64,000 nucleotides of DNA from Streptomyces sp. NBC_01754 (GTDB lineage Bacteria > Actinomycetota > Actinomycetes > Streptomycetales > Streptomycetaceae), in NCBI RefSeq assembly GCF_035918015.1, contig NZ_CP109132.1, forward strand, positions 4,030,001 through 4,094,000, read 5' to 3'. The translations under genes and the position numbers were made by a program. How positions within the stretch are numbered: position 1 is the first letter of the stretch; each line of letters starts with the position of its first letter. The notes under the pieces were generated by a model, which did not search any database, was not told the origin of the DNA, and was given only the letters and a program-made list of their open reading frames with translations. Positions 52,418 through 61,549 of the stretch are shown here, in pieces.

Positions 52418-54529
52418 GTGCGTTGGTTGGTGGGGTGGAGCAGTGTCGCCGCGAGCTTCGGCACGGTGGGCGCGGTCGGCGGCCGGGGCGAGGGGCGCAC
52501 GGTCCAGCCCGTGGGCTCCCAACTCCTGTGGGGCGACCCGGATCCGCTGTGGGCGGTCGGCGACTGGCGTCCCGACGAGGTCCGTGTCGTCTCCGTCCCG
52601 ACCCCGGAGGGCGCCCCCGCCGTCCGCCTCGCGGTCCTGGGCTGCTGCGGGGCCACCGACGAACAGCTGCGGGTGGGCCTGCTCGCCGCCCGGGGCGGGG
52701 CCCTGCGCCATCTCACCGCCTGGCCGGGCAGTTACACGGCCGTCGTCCAGACCGGCCGCCGCGTCACCGTCGCCGGTGACCTCGCCGGGGCCCGGCCCGT
52801 CTTCCACACACCCTGGGCGAACGGCACCGCGTTCGCCACGGCGGCCCTCCCGCTCGCCGACCTGATCGAGGCCCAGCTGGACATCGGCCACCTGGCCGCC
52901 CTGCTCGCCTGCCCCGAGTCGCCCGAGGCCCTGGGCGACGGCACCCCGTACGAGGGCGTGAAGCGGGTCCCGCCCGGCCACGCGCTGATCCTCCGTGAGG
53001 GGTCACGCGAGGTCACCGGGTACGAGGCGGTCGCCTCGCTCGCCGTCGCCGCCCCCCAGACCGACCCGGTGAGCGCGGTGGAGGGCGTGCGGGACGCGCT
53101 GGTCGAGGCCGTACGGGCCCGGCTGACGGCCCCCCGGCACGCCCCGGGCACCCTGCCGCCCGACCCCGGTCCGGTCCCGGGGATGGGGCCCGCAGACCGC
53201 CGCGCGGCCCGGGGGGCGCCGGTACCTGGTATCGGCGCGGATCTCTCCGGGGGCAGCGCGTCCGCCACCCTCGCCCTGCTGGCCGCCGGACTGCCCGGTC
53301 TGCCCGGTACCGTCCTCGGCCACGGCACGGGCGCGGGCGAACGGCTGCTCGCCGTCACGTACAACGACCTGTCCACCCAGGGCCACGAGGACGAGCTGGA
53401 ACGCGCCCGCGCCATCGCGGCCGACCCGCGGCTGCACCACGTCGTCGTCGCGGTGGGCGAGGAGGCACTGCCGTACGCCGCTCTGGAGAGCGGCCCGCTC
53501 ACCGACGAACCGGCCCCGTCCCTCGTCGTCGCCGAACGCCACCGTCGCCGGCTGGCCGCGGGCAGCGCCGACCACTTCGTCGGGCACGGCGCACGGCAGG
53601 TGCTCGACGCCCACCCGGCCCGGCTGGCCGATCTCCTCATGGACCGGCGCAGACGCCACATCCTGCGGCCCGTCGCCGCGCTCGCCAGAGCCGAAGGCCC
53701 CACCGCGCACTCCCTGTTCGTCCCGCTGTCCGTCTACCGCGCCGCCCGCAGGCTGGCCCGCACCTCCTACCGCACCGGCCTCGAGGAGGCCGCGGTGCTG
53801 CTGCCCGACGCCAACCGCTTCGGACCCGGTCCGGACACCCCCGCCGGGGCCTCACTCGCCGCGCTGGCGTGGTCCCGTCCGGGCCCGGCCGCCCGCTGGC
53901 TCACCGGGGAGGCGCTCGCCGAAGTATCGGTTCGGCTCCAGGCGGCGGCGCTCCGCCCGGCTCCGGTGCAGCGCCCGGGGGAGGCCCGGGCCCGCGCGGC
54001 CCTCGCCCGGCACGCGGCCGACCAGCGGATCCTGGAACAGGCGGCGGAGGTACGCAGCCAGCGGCTGCACGCCCCGTTCCTCGACAACCAGGTCGTCCGG
54101 GCGGCCCGCGCACTGCCCGAGTCACTGCGGGTCCAGCCGGGCGCCCGCGCCGCGATCCTGCGCCGCGTGCTCTCGGGCGCGGGCATCCACGAACTGCCGC
54201 CCGGCTGGGGCGTCCCGTCCCAGGCCACGGCGAACGCGGCGGGCCGCACCGGTCTGCGTACCGCCCTCCCCGAACTGATCGCCCTCTTCGACGCACCCCT
54301 GCTGGCGGACGCGGGCCTGATCGAGGCCCGCGTCGTACGGAGGGCCCTGCGCGCGGCCGCCGACGGGGAACCGCTGCCCCTGGACGGTCTGGCCGATCTG
54401 GCCTCCACGGAACTCTGGCTCCGCCGCCTGGTGACCCGGCGGGGCACCTGCTGGACGGGCACGGCCGCGCCTCGCCGGCGGGCGGTGGCCGGCGGCGTGG
54501 TCCCGGCCCGCCGGACGCTCCAGCCGTGA
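52418..54529 (+). CDS. Asparagine-synthetase/lasso-cyclase-like protein, altered active sites
   Basis: The 703-residue protein aligns by eye with the AsnB plan used by lasso-peptide cyclases: an N-terminal glutaminase-like fold (about 1-220; GDLAGARPVFHTPW, VKRVPPGHALI) and a synthetase domain. The nucleophilic Cys2 is absent (starts VRWLVGW). The PP-loop SGGxDS reads SGGSAS, so ATP pyrophosphatase chemistry is doubtful. C-terminal features APFLDNQVVRAARALPESLR and LPPGWGVPSQ are typical. No lasso precursor, B1/B2 or transporter is adjacent. GTG 52418 follows GGAGG. Confidence 0.75.
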   Translation: MRWLVGWSSVAASFGTVGAVGGRGEGRTVQPVGSQLLWGDPDPLWAVGDWRPDEVRVVSVPTPEGAPAVRLAVLGCCGATDEQLRVGLLAARGGALRHLTAWPGSYTAVVQTGRRVTVAGDLAGARPVFHTPWANGTAFATAALPLADLIEAQLDIGHLAALLACPESPEALGDGTPYEGVKRVPPGHALILREGSREVTGYEAVASLAVAAPQTDPVSAVEGVRDALVEAVRARLTAPRHAPGTLPPDPGPVPGMGPADRRAARGAPVPGIGADLSGGSASATLALLAAGLPGLPGTVLGHGTGAGERLLAVTYNDLSTQGHEDELERARAIAADPRLHHVVVAVGEEALPYAALESGPLTDEPAPSLVVAERHRRRLAAGSADHFVGHGARQVLDAHPARLADLLMDRRRRHILRPVAALARAEGPTAHSLFVPLSVYRAARRLARTSYRTGLEEAAVLLPDANRFGPGPDTPAGASLAALAWSRPGPAARWLTGEALAEVSVRLQAAALRPAPVQRPGEARARAALARHAADQRILEQAAEVRSQRLHAPFLDNQVVRAARALPESLRVQPGARAAILRRVLSGAGIHELPPGWGVPSQATANAAGRTGLRTALPELIALFDAPLLADAGLIEARVVRRALRAAADGEPLPLDGLADLASTELWLRRLVTRRGTCWTGTAAPRRRAVAGGVVPARRTLQP

Positions 54530-54608
54530 CGGGCCCGCCCCAGGCTGCCCGGGCGGTACGGGGGCCGAACCGGCTCCGGCCGCTCCGGCCCCGGGACACA
54601 ATGGCCGT

Positions 54609-57600
54609 GTGCGGTACCTGATCCTGGGCGTCACCGAGGCGCGAGACGAGAACGGCGGCCCGCTGCCCGTCGGCGGCCCGCGACTGCGTGCCCTCCTCAC
54701 GGCGCTGGCCCTGCGGGCGGGCCGGCCGGCCGGAGTCGCCGCGCTGGTCGAGGACGTGTGGGACGGTGACCGGCCGCACGACGCCCCGGCCGCCCTCCAG
54801 GCTCTCGTCGGCCGGCTGCGCCGCGTCCTCGGCAAGGACGCGATCCGGGGCGCCCACGCCGGCTACCGGCTGGACGTGGGGCCGGACGACGTCGACCTGC
54901 ACGTCTTCGAGCGGCTCGCCCGCCAGGGCGCGGCCGAGCTCGCCTCGGGTGACGCCGAGTCCGCCGCCCGCACCCTGCGTACGGCCCTCGCCCTGTGGCG
55001 TGGCCCCGCGCTCGCCGACCTCCCCGGGGCGGAGCGGGCCCCTGCGGCGCGGGCCGGTGCCCACCGGCTCACCGCGGTCCGGCAGCGCGTCGAGGCCGAC
55101 TTCCGGCGCGGCGCGCGGGCGGGCCTCGTCCCCGAGCTGAGGGAGCTCACCGCGGCCCACCCGTACGACGAGCCCCTGCGCGCGCTGCTCATCCGGGCCC
55201 TGCGCGCCGAAGGCCGGCAGGCCGACGCCCTCGTCACGTACGAGGAGGCCCGCCGGGCGCTCGCCGACGGACTGGGGACCGACCCGGGCCCGGAACTCAC
55301 CGCGCTCCACGCGGAACTCCTCACCCCGGCCACGCCACGGCCCTCCCGTCCCCCGGAGGACCACGGGCCCGGCGACGGACGGGACGGCTCCGTACCCCCC
55401 GGCCTCGTACACCACGGCTCCGAGCCCCCCGGTCTCGTACACCCGGACCCCGGCACCCAGGAACCCGCTCCCCGGCGGGCCGGGGTCGGGGGTCCCGGCG
55501 CTCCGCACGCGGGCCCCGGCCACCCGGCTGAGGGCGCCGGGGCGCCGGGCCCGGACGACCGCCGTTCCGGTCCGCCTCCGGGCCCGGCGCACCCCCGCCC
55601 GGACGGCACGGCTCCCGCCGGCCCGGACCGCCCCCACGGCTCCCCGCACCTTCCCGAGGGCAACATCCGCCCCCGGCTCACCTCCTTCGTCGGCCGTGCC
55701 GCCGAACTCCGGGACATCCGCGCCGACCTGACCCGGGCCCGGCTGGTCACCCTCACCGGTCCCGGAGGCTCCGGGAAGACCCGGCTGGCCGAGGAGGCGG
55801 CGGCGCCCCAGGGCGCCTGGATCGCCGAACTGGCTCCCCTCGACGACCCCGCCGCCGTACCGGGAGCCGTGCTCACCGCCCTGGGCCTGCGCGAGACGGC
55901 CCTGCTGCGCGACACCACCCGCGACGCGCCCGCCGTGTCCGAGGACCCCACCGGCCGTCTGGTCGAGCACCTCGCCCACCGGTCCCGCACCCGGCCGTTC
56001 CTGCTCGTGCTCGACAACTGCGAGCACGTCGTCGACGCGGCCGCCGCCCTCGCCGAGACCCTGCTCACACGCTGCCCGGGACTGCGTGTCCTCGCCACCA
56101 GCCGCGAACCCCTCGGCGTTCCCGGTGAGGCCGTGCGGCCCGTGGGCCCCCTGCCGCCCGATCCCGCCCACCGCCTCTTCGCGGAGCGGGCCCGCGCCGT
56201 ACGGCCCGACTTCGAGCAGCGGGCGGCGGCGGACGAGACCCGGCGGGCCGTGGCCGAGATCTGCCGCCGCCTGGACGGGCTTCCGCTCGCCATCGAACTG
56301 GCCGCCGCCCGGCTCCGACTGCTCACCCCGCGCCAGATAGCCGACCGCCTCGACGACAGGTTCCGGCTGCTGACCAGCGGAAGCCGCACCGTACTGCCCC
56401 GCCAGCAGACCTTGCGGGCGGTCGTGGACTGGTCCTGGGACCTGCTGGAGGAGGACGAACGCACGGTCCTGCGCCAGGTGTCCGTCTTCGCGGGCGGCTG
56501 GGACCTCACCGCCGCCGAGGCGGTGACCGCCGGCCCCGACACGGCTTCCCTGCTCGGCGCGCTCGTCGACAAGTCACTCGTGGTCGCCTCCCCGTCCGCC
56601 ACCGGCGAGATGCGGTACCGCCTCCTGGAGACCATCCAGGAGTACGCGGCCGAACGCGCCGCCGAGACACCGCGCGTGCTCGCGGACGCGGGCGCCGCCC
56701 ACACCGCACACTTCGGCGCCCTCGCGCGGGAGGCCGACCGCATGCTCCGCTCCGCGGAGCAACTGGTGTGGATCCGGAGGCTGGAGGGGGACCTCGACAA
56801 CATCCGGGCCGTCCTGCACCGCACGGTCGTCACCGCCCCCGACGAGCCGGAGGCGGTACGTCTGGTGCTCGCCATGGGCTGGTTCTGGTGGCTGCGCAAC
56901 CTCCGGGCCGAGGGGCTGAACTGGGCCGACCGCACGGCCGCGCTGGGCGAGGACCCGGCAGACCCGGAGCATCCGCTGCACTGGCCGCGCAGGCACCTGC
57001 ACATGCTGCGGTTCTTCCTCGCCGCGGACAGCAACCCGGTCGACTACTTCCACGGGAACGAGGAGCTCCAGTCCCTGGTGAGCCGGGTGACGGAGGACTT
57101 CCGCACCCGGGGCGGACCCCAGGCGGCGCGTTTCCCCGGACTGCTCTGGCCCATGACCACGTACATGCAACGCGAGGAGACCCCCGACGTCCACGCGCGC
57201 TTCGACGCGGCCGTCGCCAACGCCCGGAAGCACGGCGGCGACTGGGAATACGGAGTCACCCTGATGTTCCGCACCCACATGCTGGTGGACACGCCCCAGG
57301 GCACGGGCGGCGTCGCCGAGGACATCGCCGAACTGCGGGTGCTCGGCCGGCGGATCGGCGACCGCTATCTGCGCGCCCAGGTGGCGAGCGTCACCGCCGA
57401 AGCGGGTATGACGCGCGGACGGTACGAGGAGGCGCGATCCGCCTACCAGGAGGCCCTGGAGCTCGCCCGGGAGCTCGGCGCCCACGCGGAGGAGCCGTTC
57501 CTCGTCGGGCGCCTGGCGGAACTGGACTACCGGACCGGCGACCTGGACGCGGCCCGGACGGGACTGGACGAGGCGGAGGCGGCCGCCGACCGCCAGCACG

Positions 57601-58136
57601 TGTACGACGCCCGCGTGTACACCGACTTCCTGCGGGCCTCGATCGCCCTGGCCGCCGGGGACCTTCCGCAGGCGCGGCGCTACATCGACTCGGCGGGCAA
57701 CCCCGAGGCGTACGTCGGCGGGCCGCCGCAGTTCACGTCGGCGGTCAGGAGCCTGTCGGCACGGATCGCCGTGTTCGAGCCGTCGGGCGGGCCCGTGGCC
57801 GGGCTGCGCGGGATGACCGAGGCGCTGGGGATGGCCGTGGCCGCCGGCTGCGCGGAGGTCTTCACCGCGCATCTGGCGGAGGCGGCGGGCATCACCCTTC
57901 CACGGGTGGGGCTCCACGGCCCCGCGGCACGGGTCCTGGCGGCCGCCGGGGTCTGGCGTGAGCACGGCCCCCGCTCGGCGGTCGAGGAGTGCGACGTCAC
58001 GACCGCGACGGAACTCGTGCGTGCCCGCCTCGACCCGGTGGTGTACGAGGCCGAGTGGGCCGCGGGAGAGAAGATGACCCCGGCGGACACCGTGGCGTTC
58101 CTGGCCGTCGTCACCGGGAAGCTCAGCGACAGCTGA
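54609..58136 (+). CDS. Large SARP/AfsR-type regulator
   Basis: The 1175-residue protein has an OmpR-like DNA-binding part (about 1-95; RLRALLTALALRAGRPAGVA) and a bacterial transcriptional activator domain (100-240). A Pro/Gly-rich linker (240-355) follows, then an NB-ARC ATPase with intact Walker A LTGPGGSGKTRLAEEA and LVLDNCEHVVDAAAAL, and a long TPR-like C-terminal half. SARP-LAL proteins activate secondary-metabolite genes. GTG 54609 follows a short gap after the Asn-synthetase-like gene, which may be its partner. It overlaps the convergent sigma gene by 14 bp. Confidence 0.88.
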   Translation: MRYLILGVTEARDENGGPLPVGGPRLRALLTALALRAGRPAGVAALVEDVWDGDRPHDAPAALQALVGRLRRVLGKDAIRGAHAGYRLDVGPDDVDLHVFERLARQGAAELASGDAESAARTLRTALALWRGPALADLPGAERAPAARAGAHRLTAVRQRVEADFRRGARAGLVPELRELTAAHPYDEPLRALLIRALRAEGRQADALVTYEEARRALADGLGTDPGPELTALHAELLTPATPRPSRPPEDHGPGDGRDGSVPPGLVHHGSEPPGLVHPDPGTQEPAPRRAGVGGPGAPHAGPGHPAEGAGAPGPDDRRSGPPPGPAHPRPDGTAPAGPDRPHGSPHLPEGNIRPRLTSFVGRAAELRDIRADLTRARLVTLTGPGGSGKTRLAEEAAAPQGAWIAELAPLDDPAAVPGAVLTALGLRETALLRDTTRDAPAVSEDPTGRLVEHLAHRSRTRPFLLVLDNCEHVVDAAAALAETLLTRCPGLRVLATSREPLGVPGEAVRPVGPLPPDPAHRLFAERARAVRPDFEQRAAADETRRAVAEICRRLDGLPLAIELAAARLRLLTPRQIADRLDDRFRLLTSGSRTVLPRQQTLRAVVDWSWDLLEEDERTVLRQVSVFAGGWDLTAAEAVTAGPDTASLLGALVDKSLVVASPSATGEMRYRLLETIQEYAAERAAETPRVLADAGAAHTAHFGALAREADRMLRSAEQLVWIRRLEGDLDNIRAVLHRTVVTAPDEPEAVRLVLAMGWFWWLRNLRAEGLNWADRTAALGEDPADPEHPLHWPRRHLHMLRFFLAADSNPVDYFHGNEELQSLVSRVTEDFRTRGGPQAARFPGLLWPMTTYMQREETPDVHARFDAAVANARKHGGDWEYGVTLMFRTHMLVDTPQGTGGVAEDIAELRVLGRRIGDRYLRAQVASVTAEAGMTRGRYEEARSAYQEALELARELGAHAEEPFLVGRLAELDYRTGDLDAARTGLDEAEAAADRQHVYDARVYTDFLRASIALAAGDLPQARRYIDSAGNPEAYVGGPPQFTSAVRSLSARIAVFEPSGGPVAGLRGMTEALGMAVAAGCAEVFTAHLAEAAGITLPRVGLHGPAARVLAAAGVWREHGPRSAVEECDVTTATELVRARLDPVVYEAEWAAGEKMTPADTVAFLAVVTGKLSDS

Positions 58137-60147
58137 TCCGAGACTGGGCCCAGTCGGCCAGGGCCACCCCGCCGAACCGTCCCGCGGGCTCCACGACGAG
58201 CCGGATCGTCTCCTGGCCGCCGACGGCGACGCCCATCGGTACGGCGGCGTCACCGCCCCGCATCACGGGGGACACCCACAGCCGGGAGCCGTCGCCGCCC
58301 CACACCGAGAACCGCACCGGGAAACGCGGGGGGAAGGGCGCCGCGTCGCTGCCCTTCGTCAGGTCGTCGACGCCGACCACCGCCTCGTAGCGCGAGCAGG
58401 GGCGGTTGAGCCGGATGGCGACCGAGGAACGCGCGTGGACGGTCACCCCGTGGGCGTACGCCGTGCCACCGATCGACAGCCCGGTGCGCTGCCACACCAT
58501 GCCCCGGGTCTCGCGCAGCGAGATCTCCGGAGCGGTGTGGTCCCCGGTCAGGGAGTACGCCAACTCGTTGACCTGGTAGACCTCGGGCGGTTCAGGGGCC
58601 GGAGGGGGCTTCGGGGTGGGTGACGGGGGCGGCGTGGGGGCGGGCGCGGGCGGGGTGGGCTCGGGGGCGGGCTCGACGGCCGGGGGCTTCGGCTCCGGGG
58701 TCGGAGTGGGGGACGGCCGGGGTTCGCGCGTCGGTTCGGGCGCGGGGGGCGCGGGCGGTGCCGGAGGCACCGGCGGGTCCGGTTCGGGCGGGGGCGGGGG
58801 TGCCGGCGACGGCGCGGCAGGGGCCACCCCCGGAGGCTTCGCCACCGGCTCCTGGGCCGGGCCTTCCCCACCGACCAGCGCCCATACGAGCCCGGCGGCC
58901 GCCGCCACGGCCACCGCGGCGGCGATCCCGGCCTTCGCGGGCGCGCCGAGCCCCTCGGCGGCGGCCCCGCCGGGGGCGCCCCCCGAGGAGGCTCCGCCGC
59001 CCGCCGCCGCGGCCGCCGCACCGGCCCCCGCCGCTCCGACCGCCCCGCCCGCCACGACGCCGGCCGCCTTGACCGCGTAGCCCGCGGCGAACCAGCCGAT
59101 GACGGCGACCGGAAGCAGCGCCGGAATACCGGCGTTCACGCTCTCCAGCTCCCCGGCGGCGATCCGGCACCTCGCGCATTCCTCCAGATGTTTGCGCAGG
59201 CCGCGCTCCGCCCGGGTCCGCAGCCCGCCCCGGGCGTGTGCGCCGAGCCGGTCGGCGTACCGGGCGCAGTCGCCGCCCGCTGTCAGGGCCTGGTTCACAT
59301 GGGCCTGCAGATAGGCCTGCTTGAGCCCTTCGCGGGCCCTGACCGCGAGGACCGCCGTGGCGTTGGCCGTCAGGCCGAACAGCGGGGCCACCGCGCTCGG
59401 CGACTCCTCCTCCACCGTGGTGTGCCACAGCACCGCCTGCCACCGCTCGGGCAGACTGCGGAACGCCTGCATGGCCATCGACCGGTCCGCCTCGTGCATC
59501 GCCCGCACATCGGCGCCCAGTTCGACGGTGTCGGTCTCCGGCAGCTCCGCGGAGCGCACGGCCTGCGCGGAGAACACCGCGAAGTCGTCGACCAGCTGCT
59601 CCCGCCTGGCGCTCTTCGTCCAGGCCTCGGCGACGTGACGGACCGCCGTCATGAGGTAGGCCCGGACCGCCTCCTCGGGGCCCTTGCCACGGCGTACCGC
59701 CTGGAGCGTCCGGGCGAAGACCTCCGCCGTCAGGTCGTCGGCGGTGTGCGCGTCACGGCAGCAGGTCCGGGCGTAGCGGCGCACGGCCCCGGAGTGACGC
59801 CGGAACAGCTCCTCGTACGCCTGGTCGTCCCCAGCCCGCATTCTCTGGAGCAACTGCCCGTCGGAGGGACCGGGTCCGGCGGATCCGCCGCGGTTGGCGC
59901 CCTCGCGGCCCTCGCGCTGCACGGGCACGGCGAAGGCTGTCCCGCTCTCCGCCGCCGGTCCGGTGGGCCCCACGTCCCCGGGGGGCACCGACCAGGGGCC
60001 GGGCAGGACGGTGCCGCCTCCCGTGGGACCTGCCGACGGTGCCGGACCGGGCCTGCCCGGCACCGGGCCGGTGAACGGCCCCCCGGTCTCCGTGCGCCCG
60101 CCCGTGGCAGCGGCGGACGGTTCGCCCTGCTGCGCGTCACCGCTCAT
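58123..60147 (-). CDS. ECF sigma factor fused to membrane, Pro-rich and NPCBM domains
   Basis: The 674-residue chain starts with a disordered region (1-90) and then ECF sigma regions (AYEELFRRHSGAVRRYAR, DDLTAEVFARTLQAVRRG, FRSLPERWQAVLWHTTVEEE). A ZAS-like HxxxCxxC (LRKHLEECARC) follows. Two hydrophobic stretches (about 350-400 and 425-445), a 100-residue Pro-rich spacer and a C-terminal NPCBM-like carbohydrate-binding module (about 540-674; GTAYAHGVTVHARSSVAIRL, GVDDLTKGSD) complete it. The design suggests a wall or glycan sensor joined to a sigma factor. ATG 60147 is chosen; a longer start exists at 60264. Confidence 0.85.
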   Translation of the reverse strand: MSGDAQQGEPSAAATGGRTETGGPFTGPVPGRPGPAPSAGPTGGGTVLPGPWSVPPGDVGPTGPAAESGTAFAVPVQREGREGANRGGSAGPGPSDGQLLQRMRAGDDQAYEELFRRHSGAVRRYARTCCRDAHTADDLTAEVFARTLQAVRRGKGPEEAVRAYLMTAVRHVAEAWTKSARREQLVDDFAVFSAQAVRSAELPETDTVELGADVRAMHEADRSMAMQAFRSLPERWQAVLWHTTVEEESPSAVAPLFGLTANATAVLAVRAREGLKQAYLQAHVNQALTAGGDCARYADRLGAHARGGLRTRAERGLRKHLEECARCRIAAGELESVNAGIPALLPVAVIGWFAAGYAVKAAGVVAGGAVGAAGAGAAAAAAGGGASSGGAPGGAAAEGLGAPAKAGIAAAVAVAAAAGLVWALVGGEGPAQEPVAKPPGVAPAAPSPAPPPPPEPDPPVPPAPPAPPAPEPTREPRPSPTPTPEPKPPAVEPAPEPTPPAPAPTPPPSPTPKPPPAPEPPEVYQVNELAYSLTGDHTAPEISLRETRGMVWQRTGLSIGGTAYAHGVTVHARSSVAIRLNRPCSRYEAVVGVDDLTKGSDAAPFPPRFPVRFSVWGGDGSRLWVSPVMRGGDAAVPMGVAVGGQETIRLVVEPAGRFGGVALADWAQSRISCR

Positions 60148-60415
60148 CGCGGAAGCCCCTGTCTGCACCCTCGGACCCGAACTACGGGGCAAGCGTCCCA
60201 CAGGCCCTCGACGCCACCGGCCCTCGGCGAAGGCAACCACTCGTCCGGGGTCACTTCCCCGCACACCGGACGCACGACGCCACGTCTTGAGGGACCATCC
60301 CCCGCCGCGCCGGTTCTTCGTCCTCGCCGCGCCGGGATCTCGTCCCGGCCGTCCCGGGTGCTCGTCCCCGGCGAGGAGGCGCTCGACGCAGGGGGCCCGC
60401 TCACACGGGGTGCGC

Positions 60416-61219
60416 TCACACGGGGCGTGAGCGGAGTCCTTCCAGCAGGATGTCCAGCAGCCGTGCGGAGGCGGCGGCCTGATGTGCCGGGTCCGGCAGT
60501 GCGGGGGCCGCCGTGGCGATGACCAGCAGCACGTCGGCCACTGTCACATCGCCCCGCAGCTCGCCGGACTCCCGCGCCCGGGCGACCAGCCGGCCCACGA
60601 CCTCCAGCAGTTCGGACGCGCCCGCGTCATGGCCGGGCTCCTCCTCGGCGGCGGAGCGCGGCGCGACCACCCGGAGCTCGGGCTGCGCCCCCGCCTGACG
60701 CTGGGACTCGGGCTGCGCCCCCGCCTGACGCTGGGAGGGGACCCGCTGCTCACCGTCGGCCTCGTCCTGGGCGGCCCCCACCCGCAGGACGTGCGGCGGC
60801 AGCAGCCGTCCCGCGCCCGAGGCCACCGAGGTCCGCAGGAAACGGGAGAGCGCGGACCAGGGCTCGTCCTCCTGGCCCAGGGCGGACCGCGCCTGGTCGG
60901 TCAGCCGGGCGGTCTCCTCCTCGGCTATCCGGCGGACCAGCACGTCCTTGCTGGGGAAGCGGCGATAGACCGTGCCGACCCCGACCCTGGCGCGGCGCGC
61001 CACGTCCTCCATCGGCGCGCCGTATCCCAGCTCACCGAAGACCTCGCGCGCGGCACGCAGGACGTGTTCCAGATTGCGCTGTGCGTCGACGCGGAGCGGA
61101 GCCGAACGGCCCCCGCCCCCGCCGGCCGCGAGCGGCGCGGCCACCGCCACCGCGCTCAGCCCATGACCCTCCGAAGAGGAGGCGAGAGCATTCTGCCCAT
61201 GAAGGTCCTGAATGTGCAT
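60416..61219 (-). CDS. TetR-family regulator
   Basis: The 267-residue protein has a TetR HTH at about 48-95 (VLRAAREVFGELGYGAPMED, VGVGTVYRRFPSKDVLVRRI) and a divergent ligand domain. Residues 166-185 contain the 10-residue unit SQRQAGAQPE twice, from a 30-bp tandem duplication. The region upstream contains an imperfect TTGA-N7-TCAA dyad. It is divergent from the NDH-2-like gene at 61550, a plausible target. Confidence 0.88.
   Translation of the reverse strand: MHIQDLHGQNALASSSEGHGLSAVAVAAPLAAGGGGGRSAPLRVDAQRNLEHVLRAAREVFGELGYGAPMEDVARRARVGVGTVYRRFPSKDVLVRRIAEEETARLTDQARSALGQEDEPWSALSRFLRTSVASGAGRLLPPHVLRVGAAQDEADGEQRVPSQRQAGAQPESQRQAGAQPELRVVAPRSAAEEEPGHDAGASELLEVVGRLVARARESGELRGDVTVADVLLVIATAAPALPDPAHQAAASARLLDILLEGLRSRPV
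60677..60736 (-). repeat. Perfect 30-bp tandem duplication in the TetR gene
   Basis: 60677-60706 and 60707-60736 are identical. The duplication is in frame and adds ten residues to the ligand-domain side of the protein. Confidence 0.9.
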
Positions 61220-61549
61220 GATTTCCCCCGGTTGTGGCGTCTCCCCCCGGAGACTTCCCCGCCGTGTCAGCCGGTGTGCGGATCAACTCCGAAACCGGCA
61301 CCCCGACGGGTAACGAACATAGTTGAGCCCCAGTCAATTCAGAAGTGGAAACCGCGCACGGAGCGCCCCCGATCGGAGCAGGACTCGACCGCGCCCTGGT
61401 CCGGCCCGGCCGGCCGGCCCCTCCTGTCGCGTCTGACCTGCGTCGCGGGCCGACCGGGCGGCATGTGCCGCCCACCGGGAGATCGAAGAGCTCCGGTCAC
61501 ACAAATTGCCGGGCCTGTGGACAAACTCCGGTGTCCGTTGCGTCATGGG
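61220..61549. promoter_or_regulatory. Divergent promoter region with possible TetR operator
   Basis: The region between the TetR gene and the NDH-2-like gene contains TTGAGCCCCAGTCAA (61323-61337), a TTGA-N7-TCAA dyad. On the minus strand a TATGTT could serve as -10 for tetR. No gene is supported in these 330 bp. Confidence 0.35.

Noticed and set aside
52418..54529. Lasso peptide cluster
   Set aside because: Only a cyclase-like protein is present; no precursor, RRE protein, protease or transporter was found nearby and catalytic motifs are altered.
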